From: Chitinophagales bacterium
Lineage (GTDB): Bacteria > Bacteroidota > Bacteroidia > Chitinophagales > UBA2359
Reading direction: 5' to 3'
DNA length: 64,000 nt
Assembly (NCBI GenBank): GCA_020628375.1
Contig: JAHDFD010000009.1
Span: 1-64,000, forward strand
Shown here piece by piece: positions 1-9,321 of this stretch. Made by a program: the position numbers and the translations under genes. Position 1 is the stretch's first letter. Every line of letters starts with the position of its first letter. The notes under the pieces are model-generated. The model saw only the letters and a list, made by a program, of their open reading frames with translations, ran no database searches and was not told where the DNA came from.

Positions 1-42
1 ATATTTAGTTCTAACAGATTATTGCTGTATGGGAAACTATTG

Positions 43-966
43 TCAAAACTCTAATAAACTTGCATCATTAGAAAAAAGAACTTTTCTACCATTTTCATTA
101 TAAACCGATAAGCGTACCGGACGGATATATTTAATTTCCTTAATGAACTGTTGTTCGAAAATATCTGCAATTGTTATTATTGTCGGATACCCAGAAAGAA
201 TGCCGCCATTGTTTACCGGAGGCTCATCTTCTTCACAAGCTATTGCATAATTATCTTTATGTAGGTCAAATAATTCTTGTATTTCAGTTTCACTTAATGC
301 ACGACTGTAAATACTCAACTCATCGATCGTACTCTGTAATCGAGGAATAGCGTCGCCAGAATAAGTATGACAAGGTGAATCGGAAATATAAAGCGGACTA
401 TCGTCTGCTACATTTACTATCTCGCTCGTTATTTGTTCTTCTATTAAAATGCCGTTTCTATAAACACTACTTTTTGTACCATTTCTTGTAAAGGTTATCA
501 TACTCCAACAAAGTGTATCATATTCCTCTACAAAAACATTTCCGTTTAAACTATACTCTCGCAATTGAACGCCTATTCTGTTTTCAACTACCGGCATATT
601 TGCATACATACCACTGTAATTGAACTCTAACATTTGGTTGGCATTGCAAGTTTGTCTTTTTCCTAAAATATTCTGTCGTGCCCCAGATACGATATCGATC
701 CAGAATGAAATCGTAAAATCGTTGGTACCAAAATAGCCATTTACATCACCATAAAAATGAACATAATCATCACCATCGAAATAAAGTGCTGAACCATTAA
801 TACCTTCAACACATTCTGGTGAACCATACATAACACCATCACCTCCAATACCTGTTTCATCTACTAAATCACAATTATCGAATGAATAGTGAGCAATTAA
901 ATCCGGGATAGGTTGTGCAGAAAGAGAAAGACAACACGAGAATAAGAATAAGTAGATCAATTGCAT
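43..966 (-). CDS. Secreted LamG-domain (concanavalin A-like) protein, C-terminus possibly frameshifted
   Basis: The first 18 or so residues form a signal peptide (MQLIYLFLFSCCLSLSAQ), so the protein is exported. Residues 20-235 look like a LamG/jellyroll lectin domain: HYSFDNC at the start, GSALYFDGDDYV, then RALSETEIQELF at the end, all typical of the family, which often binds glycans. A C-terminal stretch (about 250-307) contains SVYNENGRKVLF, which resembles the start of a T9SS sorting domain but stops before the usual last strands. Removing one T from the TTTT run just before the TGA stop opens another 15 codons to the window edge, so a frameshift is possible. Domain call is good; substrate is unknown. 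Confidence 0.75.
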   Translation of the reverse strand: MQLIYLFLFSCCLSLSAQPIPDLIAHYSFDNCDLVDETGIGGDGVMYGSPECVEGINGSALYFDGDDYVHFYGDVNGYFGTNDFTISFWIDIVSGARQNILGKRQTCNANQMLEFNYSGMYANMPVVENRIGVQLREYSLNGNVFVEEYDTLCWSMITFTRNGTKSSVYRNGILIEEQITSEIVNVADDSPLYISDSPCHTYSGDAIPRLQSTIDELSIYSRALSETEIQELFDLHKDNYAIACEEDEPPVNNGGILSGYPTIITIADIFEQQFIKEIKYIRPVRLSVYNENGRKVLFSNDASLLEF

Positions 967-1275
967 AAAGGAATTAGTTTATTGTCAACCCACAAAATTA
1001 AAACAAAAGTTACGAACATTAAACATTTTCACATATCAGGAAGATACTTATTCATAGACATAGGTATTTCAACAAATATTAGGGAAAAAGAGAATCGAAC
1101 AATAGTTTTGTAGTGTTTTTGCGTTATATAACTTGCAAATCCTAAAAAATGTTAACACTTAATTACATTTTAACTTTCTGCAAGTCTCAAACAAACCGAA
1201 CGAACATGTATATGTTAGAAATTGGGTTCGTTTTATTTGATCGAAAAAATATTATTTAATTATAAACTATCAATT
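967..1275. other. 309-bp divergent intergenic region
   Basis: This gap lies between the divergent LamG and TPR genes, so it should hold both promoters. A TAACTTGC stretch near 1128 is one base from the Bacteroidota -7 consensus TAnnTTTG, but I do not see a convincing pair of boxes. No small ORF, repeat or hairpin stands out. Confidence 0.4.
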
Positions 1276-2841
1276 ATGAAGTTCACAAAAATTAGTGCTT
1301 GGTTGCTTATTTTAGGAGTTTTTTTCCTGTTAAGCGAATCATGTGTTGCCCAGAAAAAAGGTAAGAAAAAGAAGAAGGGTAAAGTTGAAGAGGTTGTAAA
1401 AGAAGAACCAAAAGAAGAGGTCAATCCTTTTAACGAATTTGGTTGTGCTCGTTTCGGCGATGATAAGCAAAAAACATTAGAGTCAGCTTCTTTATACACT
1501 GAATTCTATAAGCAAAAAGATTATGATTCTGCATTACCACACTGGCGTTATGTATTCGATAATGCACCTGGTTTACGTCAGAATACTTTTGTACGTGGTG
1601 AGAATATGTACAAAGAAATGATCGAGGCAGAAACCGACGAAACCAAAAGAGAGGAACTAATCGCTGTTTTATTTGAAATTATTGAAAAGCGTGGTGATTG
1701 CTGGGGACAAAAAGGTTCAGCTTTAGGACGAAAGGCATTCTACATTGCGTCTTATTATGAAGGAAGAGATCAGGAAGTATTCGACCTTTTCGATGAAGCA
1801 ATGGAAGTTGATGGTAACAATACAGATCCGGAAATTTTCCCTCCTTACTTAGGTTTATTATATAATAAAGTACGTGCAGGAGAAGTAGAAAAGTCAAAAT
1901 TCGACGCACTACTTCAGAAAGCAAATGGAATTTGTGATCACAATATCTCAAATAACACTGAAAATGTTGCTGCATACCAAGCTGCTAAAGATAAAATCGG
2001 AAGTTTTCAGGGTAATGTTGCTACTTTAGAGGACTTAGATGCTAAGAATGCAATTAGCGATTGTGCTTCTTGTAAAGCATACTACCAACCAAAGTTACAA
2101 GCCGATCCTAACAGTTTGGATATAATCAAATCTTACTATGCTACTTTGGCAAAGTTCGAATGTAAAAAAGATCCTGAATATTACAGAATGATCGTAAAGC
2201 GTGCCGATATCGATCCTGATGCGCCACGTGGTTTGATCTATACTGCTGGTAATATCAAATATAAAGAAAAAGATTATCAGGGAGCAAAAGCATACTTCAA
2301 TCGTGCTTTGACAATGTATTCAGATGATCCTGCAACACAAAGTAAGATCCGTTATACATTAGGTAATCTGGCTTATAGTGAAAAGAATTATGCTGAAGCT
2401 AGAAATCTTTACAATGCAGCTTTACCAGGAATTACTGATAACGAGAAAAAAGGTAAGGTAAAAATGAAGTTGGCAAACATCGCCTACAGAAACGATAAAG
2501 ATTTTCCAACAGCTCGTAACCTTGCTGAAGAAGCAGCAGCTTTACGTCCTAATTGGGGTGATCCTTATATGTTAATTGGTCAGCTTTATGCTTCTAGTGG
2601 TAAGAAGTGTGGTCCGGGAACAGGTTGGGATAGCCAGGTAGTAACTTGGTGTGCTGTTGATGCTTGGTATAAAGCGAAAAAAGTAGATCCTTCAGTTGCT
2701 GAAAAAGCACAGTCTAAGATCAATAAATACTCAGCTTATTTCCCTGCAAAAGACGTAGGATTCATGAAAGGTTATACCAATGGTCAGTCTTATACTGTTG
2801 GTTGTTGGATTCAGCGTTCTACAACCGTTCGTTTAAAATAA
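1276..2841 (+). CDS. Secreted TPR-repeat protein, paralogue A
   Basis: The start at 1276 (MKFTKISAWLLILGVFFLL) gives a clean signal peptide ending near CVAQ; an upstream in-frame start at 1222 would add 18 residues before it and is unlikely. After cleavage comes a lysine-rich linker (KKGKKKKKGK) and then helical repeats. Residues of the form GNIKYKEKDYQGAKAYFNRAL and LGNLAYSEKNYAEARNLYNAAL are clear TPR units around residues 335-410. The protein is unusually rich in paired cysteines (CASC, CW near the end), suggesting a disulfide-stabilised extracytoplasmic scaffold. The next gene is a close paralogue, so this is a tandem duplication. The function is not known; TPR proteins usually mediate protein contacts. 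Confidence 0.85.
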   Translation: MKFTKISAWLLILGVFFLLSESCVAQKKGKKKKKGKVEEVVKEEPKEEVNPFNEFGCARFGDDKQKTLESASLYTEFYKQKDYDSALPHWRYVFDNAPGLRQNTFVRGENMYKEMIEAETDETKREELIAVLFEIIEKRGDCWGQKGSALGRKAFYIASYYEGRDQEVFDLFDEAMEVDGNNTDPEIFPPYLGLLYNKVRAGEVEKSKFDALLQKANGICDHNISNNTENVAAYQAAKDKIGSFQGNVATLEDLDAKNAISDCASCKAYYQPKLQADPNSLDIIKSYYATLAKFECKKDPEYYRMIVKRADIDPDAPRGLIYTAGNIKYKEKDYQGAKAYFNRALTMYSDDPATQSKIRYTLGNLAYSEKNYAEARNLYNAALPGITDNEKKGKVKMKLANIAYRNDKDFPTARNLAEEAAALRPNWGDPYMLIGQLYASSGKKCGPGTGWDSQVVTWCAVDAWYKAKKVDPSVAEKAQSKINKYSAYFPAKDVGFMKGYTNGQSYTVGCWIQRSTTVRLK

Positions 2842-2896
2842 TTCATTTAAAGAATTATAAGAAAAATACCGAGGCGTTCAATACGTTTCTATATTC

Positions 2897-2932
2897 AAAA
2901 GCATCTGCTACAATAAAGTAACAGATGCTTTT
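2897..2932 (+). terminator. Rho-independent terminator after TPR paralogue A
   Basis: An 11-bp perfect stem (2897-2907 with 2922-2932, arm AAAAGCATCTG) closes a 14-base loop and runs into a T tract. It lies 55 bases after the stop codon and separates the two tandem TPR genes into different transcripts. Confidence 0.75.
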
Positions 2933-3049
2933 TTCGTTTATAAATTTGAATCCTTTAAATGCACTTTTTCTATTCAAAAACAATATTCGACGATTCAGAA
3001 CAGTTCTTATTCGGCTGAAAATAATTTCACCCACTTAATCTGTTTTCCT

Positions 3050-4600
3050 ATGAATATTCAGAAAATGTTACTCACCATCATTACCAGCTCTTTCCTATTT
3101 CTAAATGTATTTGATTGTTTCGCACAAAAGAAAAAGAAGAAAAAAAGTAAAAGTGAAGAACCAATATCAATAACTCAAAAGCAAGTAGATTCATATAATG
3201 AATTCGGTTGTGATCGTTTTGGCGAAGACAAAGAAAAAACGATGGTGGAAGCTTCTTTATATACTGAATTCTATAAGCAAAAAGATTATGATTCTGCATT
3301 ACCACACTGGCGTTATGTATTTGAAAATGCACCCGGCTTACGTCAGAATACTTTTATACGTGGCGAGAATATGTATAAAATATTTATCGAAGAAGAAACT
3401 GATAAAACGAAAAAGGAAGAACTTATATCGACTTTATTTGAAATTATTGAAAAGCGAGGTGATTGTTGGGGACAAAAAGGTTCAGCTTTAGCTAGAAAAG
3501 CCTTTTATATTGCAAGTTATTACAAAGATCGGGATCAGGAAGTTTTCGACTTGTTCGATAGAGCAATTGATTTAGATGGCAACAATGCTGATCCCGAAAT
3601 TTTCTATCCTTACTTATCAATGCTATTTGCTAAGGTTAACTCTAAAGAAGTAAGTCGAGAAAAATTCGATGTGGTTTTTGATCAGACAATTGAAGTATGT
3701 ACTTATAACATTGAAAATTCAACCGAACAGGCTAGCAACTTTGAACAGCTTCAAAAAAAGCTAAATAAACTCTTAGGCAAAGTACAGTATATCGATGATA
3801 GAACAGTTCGGGGAAGCATTAAAGACTGTGCTTCTTGTAAGGCATACTATCAACCAAAATTACAGGCTGATCCTGAAAACTTAGATATCATTAAATCATA
3901 TTACGGCACTTTGGCAAAGTTCGATTGTAAAAAAGATCCCGAATATTTCAGAATGATACTTAAGCGGGTTGCCATAGATCCCAATGTGCCACGCAGCTTG
4001 ATTTATATGGCTGGCAATATTCGTTATAAAGAAAAAGACTATAACGCTGCTAAAAAACATTATAAAAGAGCTATTGATCTTTATGATAATGAGCCGGAAG
4101 TTTTAGGTAAAATTCAATACTTATTGGCGAGTATGGCTTATAGTGAACAGAATTACGAAGAAGCCCGAACATATTACCGGAAAGCCCAAACAAACATTAC
4201 CGATAATGAGAAAAAAGCTAAAGTTATGTTGAAACTTGCAGAAATAACTTACAGAAATGATAAGGATTATTCTGCCGCCCGAAAACTTGCGGAAGCTGCT
4301 GCAGATCAGCAACCAGATTGGGGTGCTCCCTATATATTGATAGGTCAGCTTTATGCTTCAGGAGCTAAGAATTGTGGAAACGATTGGGATAAACAGACGG
4401 TTTATTGGTGTGCGGTAGATGCATGGAAAAAAGCCCAAAGAATAGATAATTCTTTTTCCGAAAAAGCACAGAAAAACATTAATAAGTACACACAATATTT
4501 CCCTACAAAAAAAGAAGCATTTATGCGTGGTTATACTGAAGGAAATCCGTATGATGTTGCTTGTTGGATACAACGAAAGACAACTGTTCGTGTAAGGTGA
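3050..4600 (+). CDS. Secreted TPR-repeat protein, paralogue B
   Basis: This protein shares long stretches with the upstream TPR protein (for example LYTEFYKQKDYDSALPHWRY, EIIEKRGDCWGQKGSAL and CASCKAYYQPKLQAD are all present in both). It has a signal peptide ending near CFAQ, a KKKKKKSKSEEP linker and the same TPR core, with GNIRYKEKDYNAAKKHYKRA around residues 325-345. The region around residues 190-245 is the most diverged. The cysteines match between copies, suggesting conserved disulfides. The gene is separated from paralogue A by a terminator, so it is probably transcribed on its own. Role unknown; an extracytoplasmic assembly factor is a guess. Confidence 0.85.
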   Translation: MNIQKMLLTIITSSFLFLNVFDCFAQKKKKKKSKSEEPISITQKQVDSYNEFGCDRFGEDKEKTMVEASLYTEFYKQKDYDSALPHWRYVFENAPGLRQNTFIRGENMYKIFIEEETDKTKKEELISTLFEIIEKRGDCWGQKGSALARKAFYIASYYKDRDQEVFDLFDRAIDLDGNNADPEIFYPYLSMLFAKVNSKEVSREKFDVVFDQTIEVCTYNIENSTEQASNFEQLQKKLNKLLGKVQYIDDRTVRGSIKDCASCKAYYQPKLQADPENLDIIKSYYGTLAKFDCKKDPEYFRMILKRVAIDPNVPRSLIYMAGNIRYKEKDYNAAKKHYKRAIDLYDNEPEVLGKIQYLLASMAYSEQNYEEARTYYRKAQTNITDNEKKAKVMLKLAEITYRNDKDYSAARKLAEAAADQQPDWGAPYILIGQLYASGAKNCGNDWDKQTVYWCAVDAWKKAQRIDNSFSEKAQKNINKYTQYFPTKKEAFMRGYTEGNPYDVACWIQRKTTVRVR

Positions 4601-4655
4601 AAATTCCGTTAATTATGTTCATAAGAACAGATAAACGAATAATTTTACCCTCCGT

Positions 4656-5213
4656 ATGTACAATTGGATAAAATATGGCTTTATAGTCGCAGCTTTACTG
4701 CTTAGTGCTTGCTCGAAAGAGGAAATCACTGAAGTTAAGGTTGGTCAGGAGTACAATACCAAATTAGAGATTGCTTACGATGTAGAAATTTTATACAGCG
4801 AAGAAGCACAAGTGAAGGTAAAAGTTACTGCACCAACGCTTCTTCGTTATAAATCGGGAAATCCTTATACCGAGTTTCCCGACGGAATTAAGGTAGAATT
4901 CCTGAATGAAAAACAAAAAACGACCAGCTATTTAACCGCTTGTCATGCAACCAAAAAAGACAAGAAAAACGAAATAATTGCTACCGATGATGTAGAAGTC
5001 CTGACCGGAAAAGGAGATATACTCAGAACGGAACATTTGATATGGAAAGATCAGGCAAAACGTATTTATGGTGATTCAGTGGTTACGATCATTACACAAA
5101 CAGAACAGATAACCGGCACTGGATTTTCTGCAAATCAGGACTTCAGTGAATATGAGATTCAGAACCCCAGAGGTTTCAAAAAAATAGATCGTAAAAATCT
5201 GAATTTAGATTAA
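4656..5213 (+). CDS. lptC: LPS export periplasmic protein LptC
   Basis: LptC sits in the inner membrane facing the periplasm and passes lipopolysaccharide from LptBFG to the LptA bridge. The N-terminus is a short hydrophobic segment with a lipoprotein-like SACSKEE cleavage site. The body has the alternating beta-strand pattern of the Lpt jellyroll, with conserved-looking pieces YKSGNPYTEFPDGIKVEF and LTGKGDILRTEHLIW that match Bacteroidota LptC proteins, and the length (185) fits. The TAATTTTA box 15 bases before the ATG may be its -7 promoter. It overlaps the convergent cytochrome b5-like gene by 9 bases at the 3' end. Confidence 0.85.
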   Translation: MYNWIKYGFIVAALLLSACSKEEITEVKVGQEYNTKLEIAYDVEILYSEEAQVKVKVTAPTLLRYKSGNPYTEFPDGIKVEFLNEKQKTTSYLTACHATKKDKKNEIIATDDVEVLTGKGDILRTEHLIWKDQAKRIYGDSVVTIITQTEQITGTGFSANQDFSEYEIQNPRGFKKIDRKNLNLD

Positions 5214-5432
5214 TTCGCCTATTATTTCAAAGCGTTCAAATACTTTTACAGTATGCGGTGCATCTTCTAATTCAGCAGTCAAATCCTGACCTGCCCAGTG
5301 TTCGTAGTGTTTACCATTTCTCCATAAACGGCTTGCACTTACATCGTATATTTTTCCTTGAAAAGCGACCCATATTTCTTCTTTATCCTGCCCATTTCTT
5401 AATGCCAATTGTGAGCGCTTATATTGTTTCAT
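5205..5432 (-). CDS. Cytochrome b5-like heme/steroid-binding domain protein
   Basis: This 75-residue protein consists of one small cytochrome b5-like domain. Visible family features are the VAFQGKIYDVS strand (usual form V.G.VYDVT), the HYEHWAGQDLTAEL helix with the histidine and AGxD pattern, and a second APHTVKVFERFEIIGEL segment. In classical b5 proteins two histidines bind heme; here the histidine in HYEHWAGQD and that in DAPH are candidates. There is no signal peptide or membrane segment, so it should be cytoplasmic. Small free-standing versions are common in Bacteroidota but their partner is not known. It converges on lptC. Confidence 0.75.
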   Translation of the reverse strand: MKQYKRSQLALRNGQDKEEIWVAFQGKIYDVSASRLWRNGKHYEHWAGQDLTAELEDAPHTVKVFERFEIIGELI

Positions 5433-5488
5433 ATTAAAAGTAGTTTGTAATTTTGAACTTTAAATCATATTCCTTATTCAACAAAAGT

Positions 5489-6142
5489 ATGGTGATGAGA
5501 TATTTTATAATACTATTTATCTGTTTTACTACACTTCAATTAAAAGCACAGATCAGTGCCAATATTTATGAAGATGAAAATATTAGCGAAATTGTCAAAG
5601 CGCACCATACCATAGCCATTTTACCTATGGATGTTTACATAAATGATTTCAGAAAAGAAAAAAATAGGTGGAATGATGCAGAAATCAGAGAGTTTAGGAA
5701 GGAACACCAAACTTCTTTTCAGGAAAGAATGTATTTCTGGTTGGATAAGATACAAGAAAAATCTAAAGTTAAACGACATATACAACAGATAGATATCACA
5801 AACAAATTACTCAGAAAAAATAGAATTTACTCTTCTGAGGACTTATTGTCTTATCCACCCGATGAACTTGCTGAGTTATTAGGTGTTGATGCTTTTTTTG
5901 CAGGGGAAATCACATTAGCCCACACTTTTAATCAATCGGGAGCTGCGGTTTTGGCTATTTTAGCTAACGCTTATATTACTACCGGAGAAGCGGATGTATC
6001 TATAGGTTTGTTTTGCGGCGAAGAAAATCAGCTTATATGGAGTTTCAACAGAGTAACACAAAGTAATTTTATAAATACTCCCAAACGCTTAGCTGATTAT
6101 TTAATAAAGCGTTTTTCAAAACAACTACCTTATCGCCCGTAG
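5489..6142 (+). CDS. Exported protein resembling GNA1162/CsgG-type periplasmic proteins
   Basis: The start at 5489 (MVMRYFIILFICFTTLQLKAQ) gives a signal peptide cleaved near KAQ; the longer ORF from 5453 adds 12 polar residues before it. The mature part opens with IAILPMDV and later has LLGVDAFFAGEI followed by a glycine/alanine-rich hydrophobic stretch (GAAVLAILANAY). This strand-helix pattern, ending with a comparison to 'LIWSFNRV', reminds me of the CsgG/GNA1162/DUF799 group of envelope proteins, but I see no diagnostic residue, so that is a weak inference. It lies between the cyt b5-like gene and a convergent hypothetical. Confidence 0.6.
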   Translation: MVMRYFIILFICFTTLQLKAQISANIYEDENISEIVKAHHTIAILPMDVYINDFRKEKNRWNDAEIREFRKEHQTSFQERMYFWLDKIQEKSKVKRHIQQIDITNKLLRKNRIYSSEDLLSYPPDELAELLGVDAFFAGEITLAHTFNQSGAAVLAILANAYITTGEADVSIGLFCGEENQLIWSFNRVTQSNFINTPKRLADYLIKRFSKQLPYRP

Positions 6143-6158
6143 TGGTTATTAAAGTTTG

Positions 6159-6551
6159 TTATTCTTTCCATATTTTTAATTCATCAAATTTATTCCTTAA
6201 TAAAAATTGTAGCAATTTCGCTTTATCTTTCTCCCATAATTTGGTGTATTCAACCTGACTAGTTCCTTTTATTCTTTCTATAACCAAAATGCTAGCTTCT
6301 ATATCTTCTATAATCGAGGGAAATTCATCCAGATCATTAAAGCCTGTACACTCATTCCATTCTTTAGCTATTTGTATATAGCCCACTTTTTTGGCTTGCC
6401 ACATTTCATGGATTTCGAGGCATAAATAATTAAACTCTTCAGGACGAAATAAAAAACGCTCTTTACTTTGTTGGGAAGCTATAATTATATAATCATCAAA
6501 AGCTCCCCAGTAAGGTACTTGTTGACTCCAATAGGTTTTAAAAACTTTCAT
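6159..6551 (-). CDS. Hypothetical protein, 130 aa
   Basis: I do not recognise this protein. It is soluble, aromatic-rich near the N-terminus (YWSQQVPYWGAFDDY), with no signal peptide or membrane segment, and mostly helical towards the C-terminus. It converges on the exported protein upstream, 16 bases apart. The ORF is supported by a normal ATG, reasonable amino-acid composition and lack of a competing frame. A short heptamer-repeat array sits just upstream of its start, between it and prfA. Confidence 0.6.
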   Translation of the reverse strand: MKVFKTYWSQQVPYWGAFDDYIIIASQQSKERFLFRPEEFNYLCLEIHEMWQAKKVGYIQIAKEWNECTGFNDLDEFPSIIEDIEASILVIERIKGTSQVEYTKLWEKDKAKLLQFLLRNKFDELKIWKE

Positions 6552-6583
6552 TAAACTTCAATTCTAACTACAGATAAACCAAA

Positions 6584-6620
6584 ACCATCATTTATCACTC
6601 ATTATTCATCATCATTAATC
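6584..6620. repeat. Short ATCANNN heptamer array
   Basis: From about 6584 the sequence reads in 7-base steps as ATCATTT-ATCACTC-ATTATTC-ATCATCA. It belongs to the same heptamer family found at six other places in the window. It lies between a minus-strand gene start and the prfA promoter. Confidence 0.55.
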
Positions 6621-6623
6621 CCT

Positions 6624-6631
6624 TATCTTTG
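6624..6631 (+). promoter_or_regulatory. -7 promoter box of prfA (TATCTTTG)
   Basis: TATCTTTG followed by CAG is a perfect match to the Bacteroidota -7 element TAnnTTTG, 24 bases before the prfA start. I do not see a clear -33 TTG, which is often poorly conserved. Confidence 0.6.
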
Positions 6632-6654
6632 CAGCCCCAAAACTAATAGAGAAA

Positions 6655-7728
6655 ATGTTAGATAAATTAGCAGCCATAAATGCGCGCTATGAAGATGTAA
6701 GCCAGCAGTTGACCGATCCGGGTGTTATTGCTGACATGAAAAGGTATAAAAAACTCACCAAAGAATATAAAGATCTGGGTGTTATCGTAGAGGTGTATAA
6801 GAAGTACAAAGATGTGATCAGCAATATAGATACAAACAAAGAGATCATGAAAACCGACGATGACCCTGAAATGCGTGAGATGGCGAAAATGGAACTAGAC
6901 GAACTCGAGACCGCCAAAGAGGAAATGGATGAAGAGATCAAAGTATTACTGATTCCTAAAGATCCGGAAGATGCTAAGAATGCCATTTTTGAAATTCGTG
7001 CTGGAACGGGAGGAGATGAGGCAGGTATATTTGCCGGCGATCTTTTCAGAATGTACAGCCGTTATTTTCAGACTAAAAAATGGAAAGTAGAGTTACTGAA
7101 AGAAAGTGAAAGTTCTTCCGGAGGTTATAAAGAGATTTCCATGAACGTTATTGGAGCAAATGTTTATGGTGAACTGAAATATGAAGCTGGCGTACACAGG
7201 GTACAGCGCGTTCCTAAAACAGAATCTCAGGGAAGGGTTCATACTTCAGCTGCAACGGTTGCCGTATTACCAGAAGCTGATGAATTCGATGTAGAAATTA
7301 AAAAATCCGACATTCGCCGCGATACTTATCGTGCCTCAGGAGCCGGTGGTCAGCACGTAAATAAAACTGAATCTGCCATTCGTTTAACACATATTCCAAC
7401 GGGTGTAGTTGCTGAATGTCAGGATGGTCGTTCGCAGATCAAGAACGAAGAAATTGCAATGAAAATGCTTTATACCCGTATTTATGAAGCAGAACTGCGC
7501 AAACGTCAGGATGAAGTTGCTCAACACCGTAAAACCTTAGTATCAACCGGTGATCGCTCTGCTAAGATTAGAACTTATAACTGGCCTCAGGGAAGAGTTA
7601 CCGACCACAGAATAAACCTTACTTTATATAATTTAGATTCGATCATTGGTGGCGATATCCAAGGCATTATCGATCAATTAAAAATGGCTGAAAATGCTGA
7701 AAAACTGAAAGCAGGCACTAGTGAATAA
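6655..7728 (+). CDS. prfA: Peptide chain release factor 1
   Basis: RF1 recognises UAA and UAG in the ribosomal A site and triggers hydrolysis of the peptidyl-tRNA ester. The catalytic GGQ motif is at residues 231-233 (GAGGQHVNKTESA) and the stop-codon recognition motif PxT is at 187-189 (PKT), which identifies RF1 rather than RF2. There is no programmed frameshift. The length of 357 residues is normal. It is transcribed alone from the TATCTTTG promoter, and its stop codon runs straight into a heptamer-repeat array. Confidence 0.97.
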   Translation: MLDKLAAINARYEDVSQQLTDPGVIADMKRYKKLTKEYKDLGVIVEVYKKYKDVISNIDTNKEIMKTDDDPEMREMAKMELDELETAKEEMDEEIKVLLIPKDPEDAKNAIFEIRAGTGGDEAGIFAGDLFRMYSRYFQTKKWKVELLKESESSSGGYKEISMNVIGANVYGELKYEAGVHRVQRVPKTESQGRVHTSAATVAVLPEADEFDVEIKKSDIRRDTYRASGAGGQHVNKTESAIRLTHIPTGVVAECQDGRSQIKNEEIAMKMLYTRIYEAELRKRQDEVAQHRKTLVSTGDRSAKIRTYNWPQGRVTDHRINLTLYNLDSIIGGDIQGIIDQLKMAENAEKLKAGTSE

Positions 7729-7787
7729 TTGATGGTCGATGAATGATGATTGATCATTCATCAACTATCAATTATCATTCATCAATT
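7729..7787. repeat. Heptamer array with strand switch after prfA
   Basis: The first half reads in GATNNNN steps (GATGAAT-GATGATT) and the second half in ATCANNN steps (ATCATTC-ATCAACT-ATCAATT-ATCATTC-ATCAATT). The two halves are reverse complements in pattern, so the transcript can fold back. The array starts directly after the prfA stop and its last unit includes the stop codon of the convergent gene. Confidence 0.7.
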
Positions 7788-9321
7788 ACAAAATAGTCTC
7801 CTCATAAATCTCATTTAGTGGTCTTCGTTCTGTTTTAGCCTTTAACCAGGGAACAATATCGAGGTATAAGAAAGCACGTTTTCCGTATTTATTCTGTTGC
7901 ATTTCTGTAAATTGCCTTGAATATTCATAAATAATAGTCCTCCTGTGATCCAAAGCCGCCCTGTAATAATCTTTGAAAAAACGAAGAAACTCTATGGGTT
8001 CTTTGTGAGCTTCTCGGTCTTTGTGAAAATAACGCCAGTAATTTTTAACTAGTGTAGGAATAATATATTCATTATCCATATCAAAATGTGCCATCAAAAA
8101 CATAACTCTTGCATAAGCCTGAATATCTTTTCTGAGCGCAGAATTACTCATATTAATAATTGTCTGAAGATAGAAGATTGATTTATCAGGCTTTCCACAA
8201 CCAATATACATCCACGCAATTTTATAATAGAAGATCATTAATTTGTGGGCATCTAAGGTGGCAGCATAGCGTTCAAGTCTTTTTAATGTACGATTTTGAA
8301 TTAGTTCAATACCCTCGTCGAAGGAACCATCCAGGAAATGTTGATTCAAACGTCCCAAATGAACATACATGAACGAAATTATCTTGGTGTTATAATTGAA
8401 TCGTTCATAATTATCTTTCCTGAACGATTCCAGAATTTGAAGGTGTTTCCTGTGTCCTTCAATATTACGGGTATTATAAGCACTCGTCAATAAATAATGA
8501 TAGGTTCTGAAAAGTAAATTAATGTCCCTGACAGCGAGATCATTATCTGTTTGTAATAAATTCACTAAAGCACTAGCACTTATAAAACAAGCTTTAAAAT
8601 CATTCAATATATAATAAAACCATATCTGTGATTGATAATAATACACCTGTTCCATATAACTAAGCAATTCAACAGATATAGTATTTAACTCACCGAAAAC
8701 CTGCTTTACCTTCTCTTCATCTTCCCTATTTTTTACATGTCCGTTTTCAATATAGAATTTATGAAGCCTGAGTCTTAAGTTACTTAATATTACCCTATTG
8801 GCAATAGCGCGGGATTTTTGCTCCGCCATATTCAACATCGTTTCGAGGTCTTCTAATTTTGAACGGGTTATATGTCTCGAATGAATCATTTTTTCAACCT
8901 CAACAATATTCAGCGTCATCAAATCTAAATGATGTTTTTCAGCCAGACTTTTGGCTTTTTTCAGAATCTTAAGACTTTCAAGGTATAAACCTTTACCGTA
9001 TAATATATAAGCAAAATCTAGTAACTCTCTAATCCGCACATTGGGCTTATGGATTTTACTCACCATTCTCAAACTAACAAGTATTTGCTCGTACAAATGA
9101 CGTTTCAAATTTGAGAACTTCGTTTTATTGATATTATCAAGCTTGTTTAACAGCAAAGCTTCATCTTTCACTTTCTGCTTATCGATTAAGTCAAACAACT
9201 TCATATATAATAAAGCATCACTATTATGAATACGCTCAGCATATAAGCGAAAAGTACGTTTTTCCGAACTCGACAAAGAATTCACCAATCTATAAAGGTC
9301 GCTTGTTTTAGAAATAGACAT
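7786..9321 (-). CDS. Large helical hypothetical protein, 511 aa
   Basis: No catalytic motif is visible. The N-terminus (SISKTSDLYRLVNSLSSSEKRTF) looks like a conserved opening seen in Bacteroidota proteins of about 500 residues that I recall only as hypothetical. The rest is strongly helical with TPR-like spacing of small and aromatic residues (for example FAYILYGKGLYLESLKILKKA near residue 110 and YYKIAWMYIGCGKPDKSIFYL near 365). There is no signal peptide, so it is cytoplasmic. It is convergent with prfA and divergent from the PII gene. It may be a TPR scaffold or regulator; this is inference. Confidence 0.75.
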   Translation of the reverse strand: MSISKTSDLYRLVNSLSSSEKRTFRLYAERIHNSDALLYMKLFDLIDKQKVKDEALLLNKLDNINKTKFSNLKRHLYEQILVSLRMVSKIHKPNVRIRELLDFAYILYGKGLYLESLKILKKAKSLAEKHHLDLMTLNIVEVEKMIHSRHITRSKLEDLETMLNMAEQKSRAIANRVILSNLRLRLHKFYIENGHVKNREDEEKVKQVFGELNTISVELLSYMEQVYYYQSQIWFYYILNDFKACFISASALVNLLQTDNDLAVRDINLLFRTYHYLLTSAYNTRNIEGHRKHLQILESFRKDNYERFNYNTKIISFMYVHLGRLNQHFLDGSFDEGIELIQNRTLKRLERYAATLDAHKLMIFYYKIAWMYIGCGKPDKSIFYLQTIINMSNSALRKDIQAYARVMFLMAHFDMDNEYIIPTLVKNYWRYFHKDREAHKEPIEFLRFFKDYYRAALDHRRTIIYEYSRQFTEMQQNKYGKRAFLYLDIVPWLKAKTERRPLNEIYEETIL

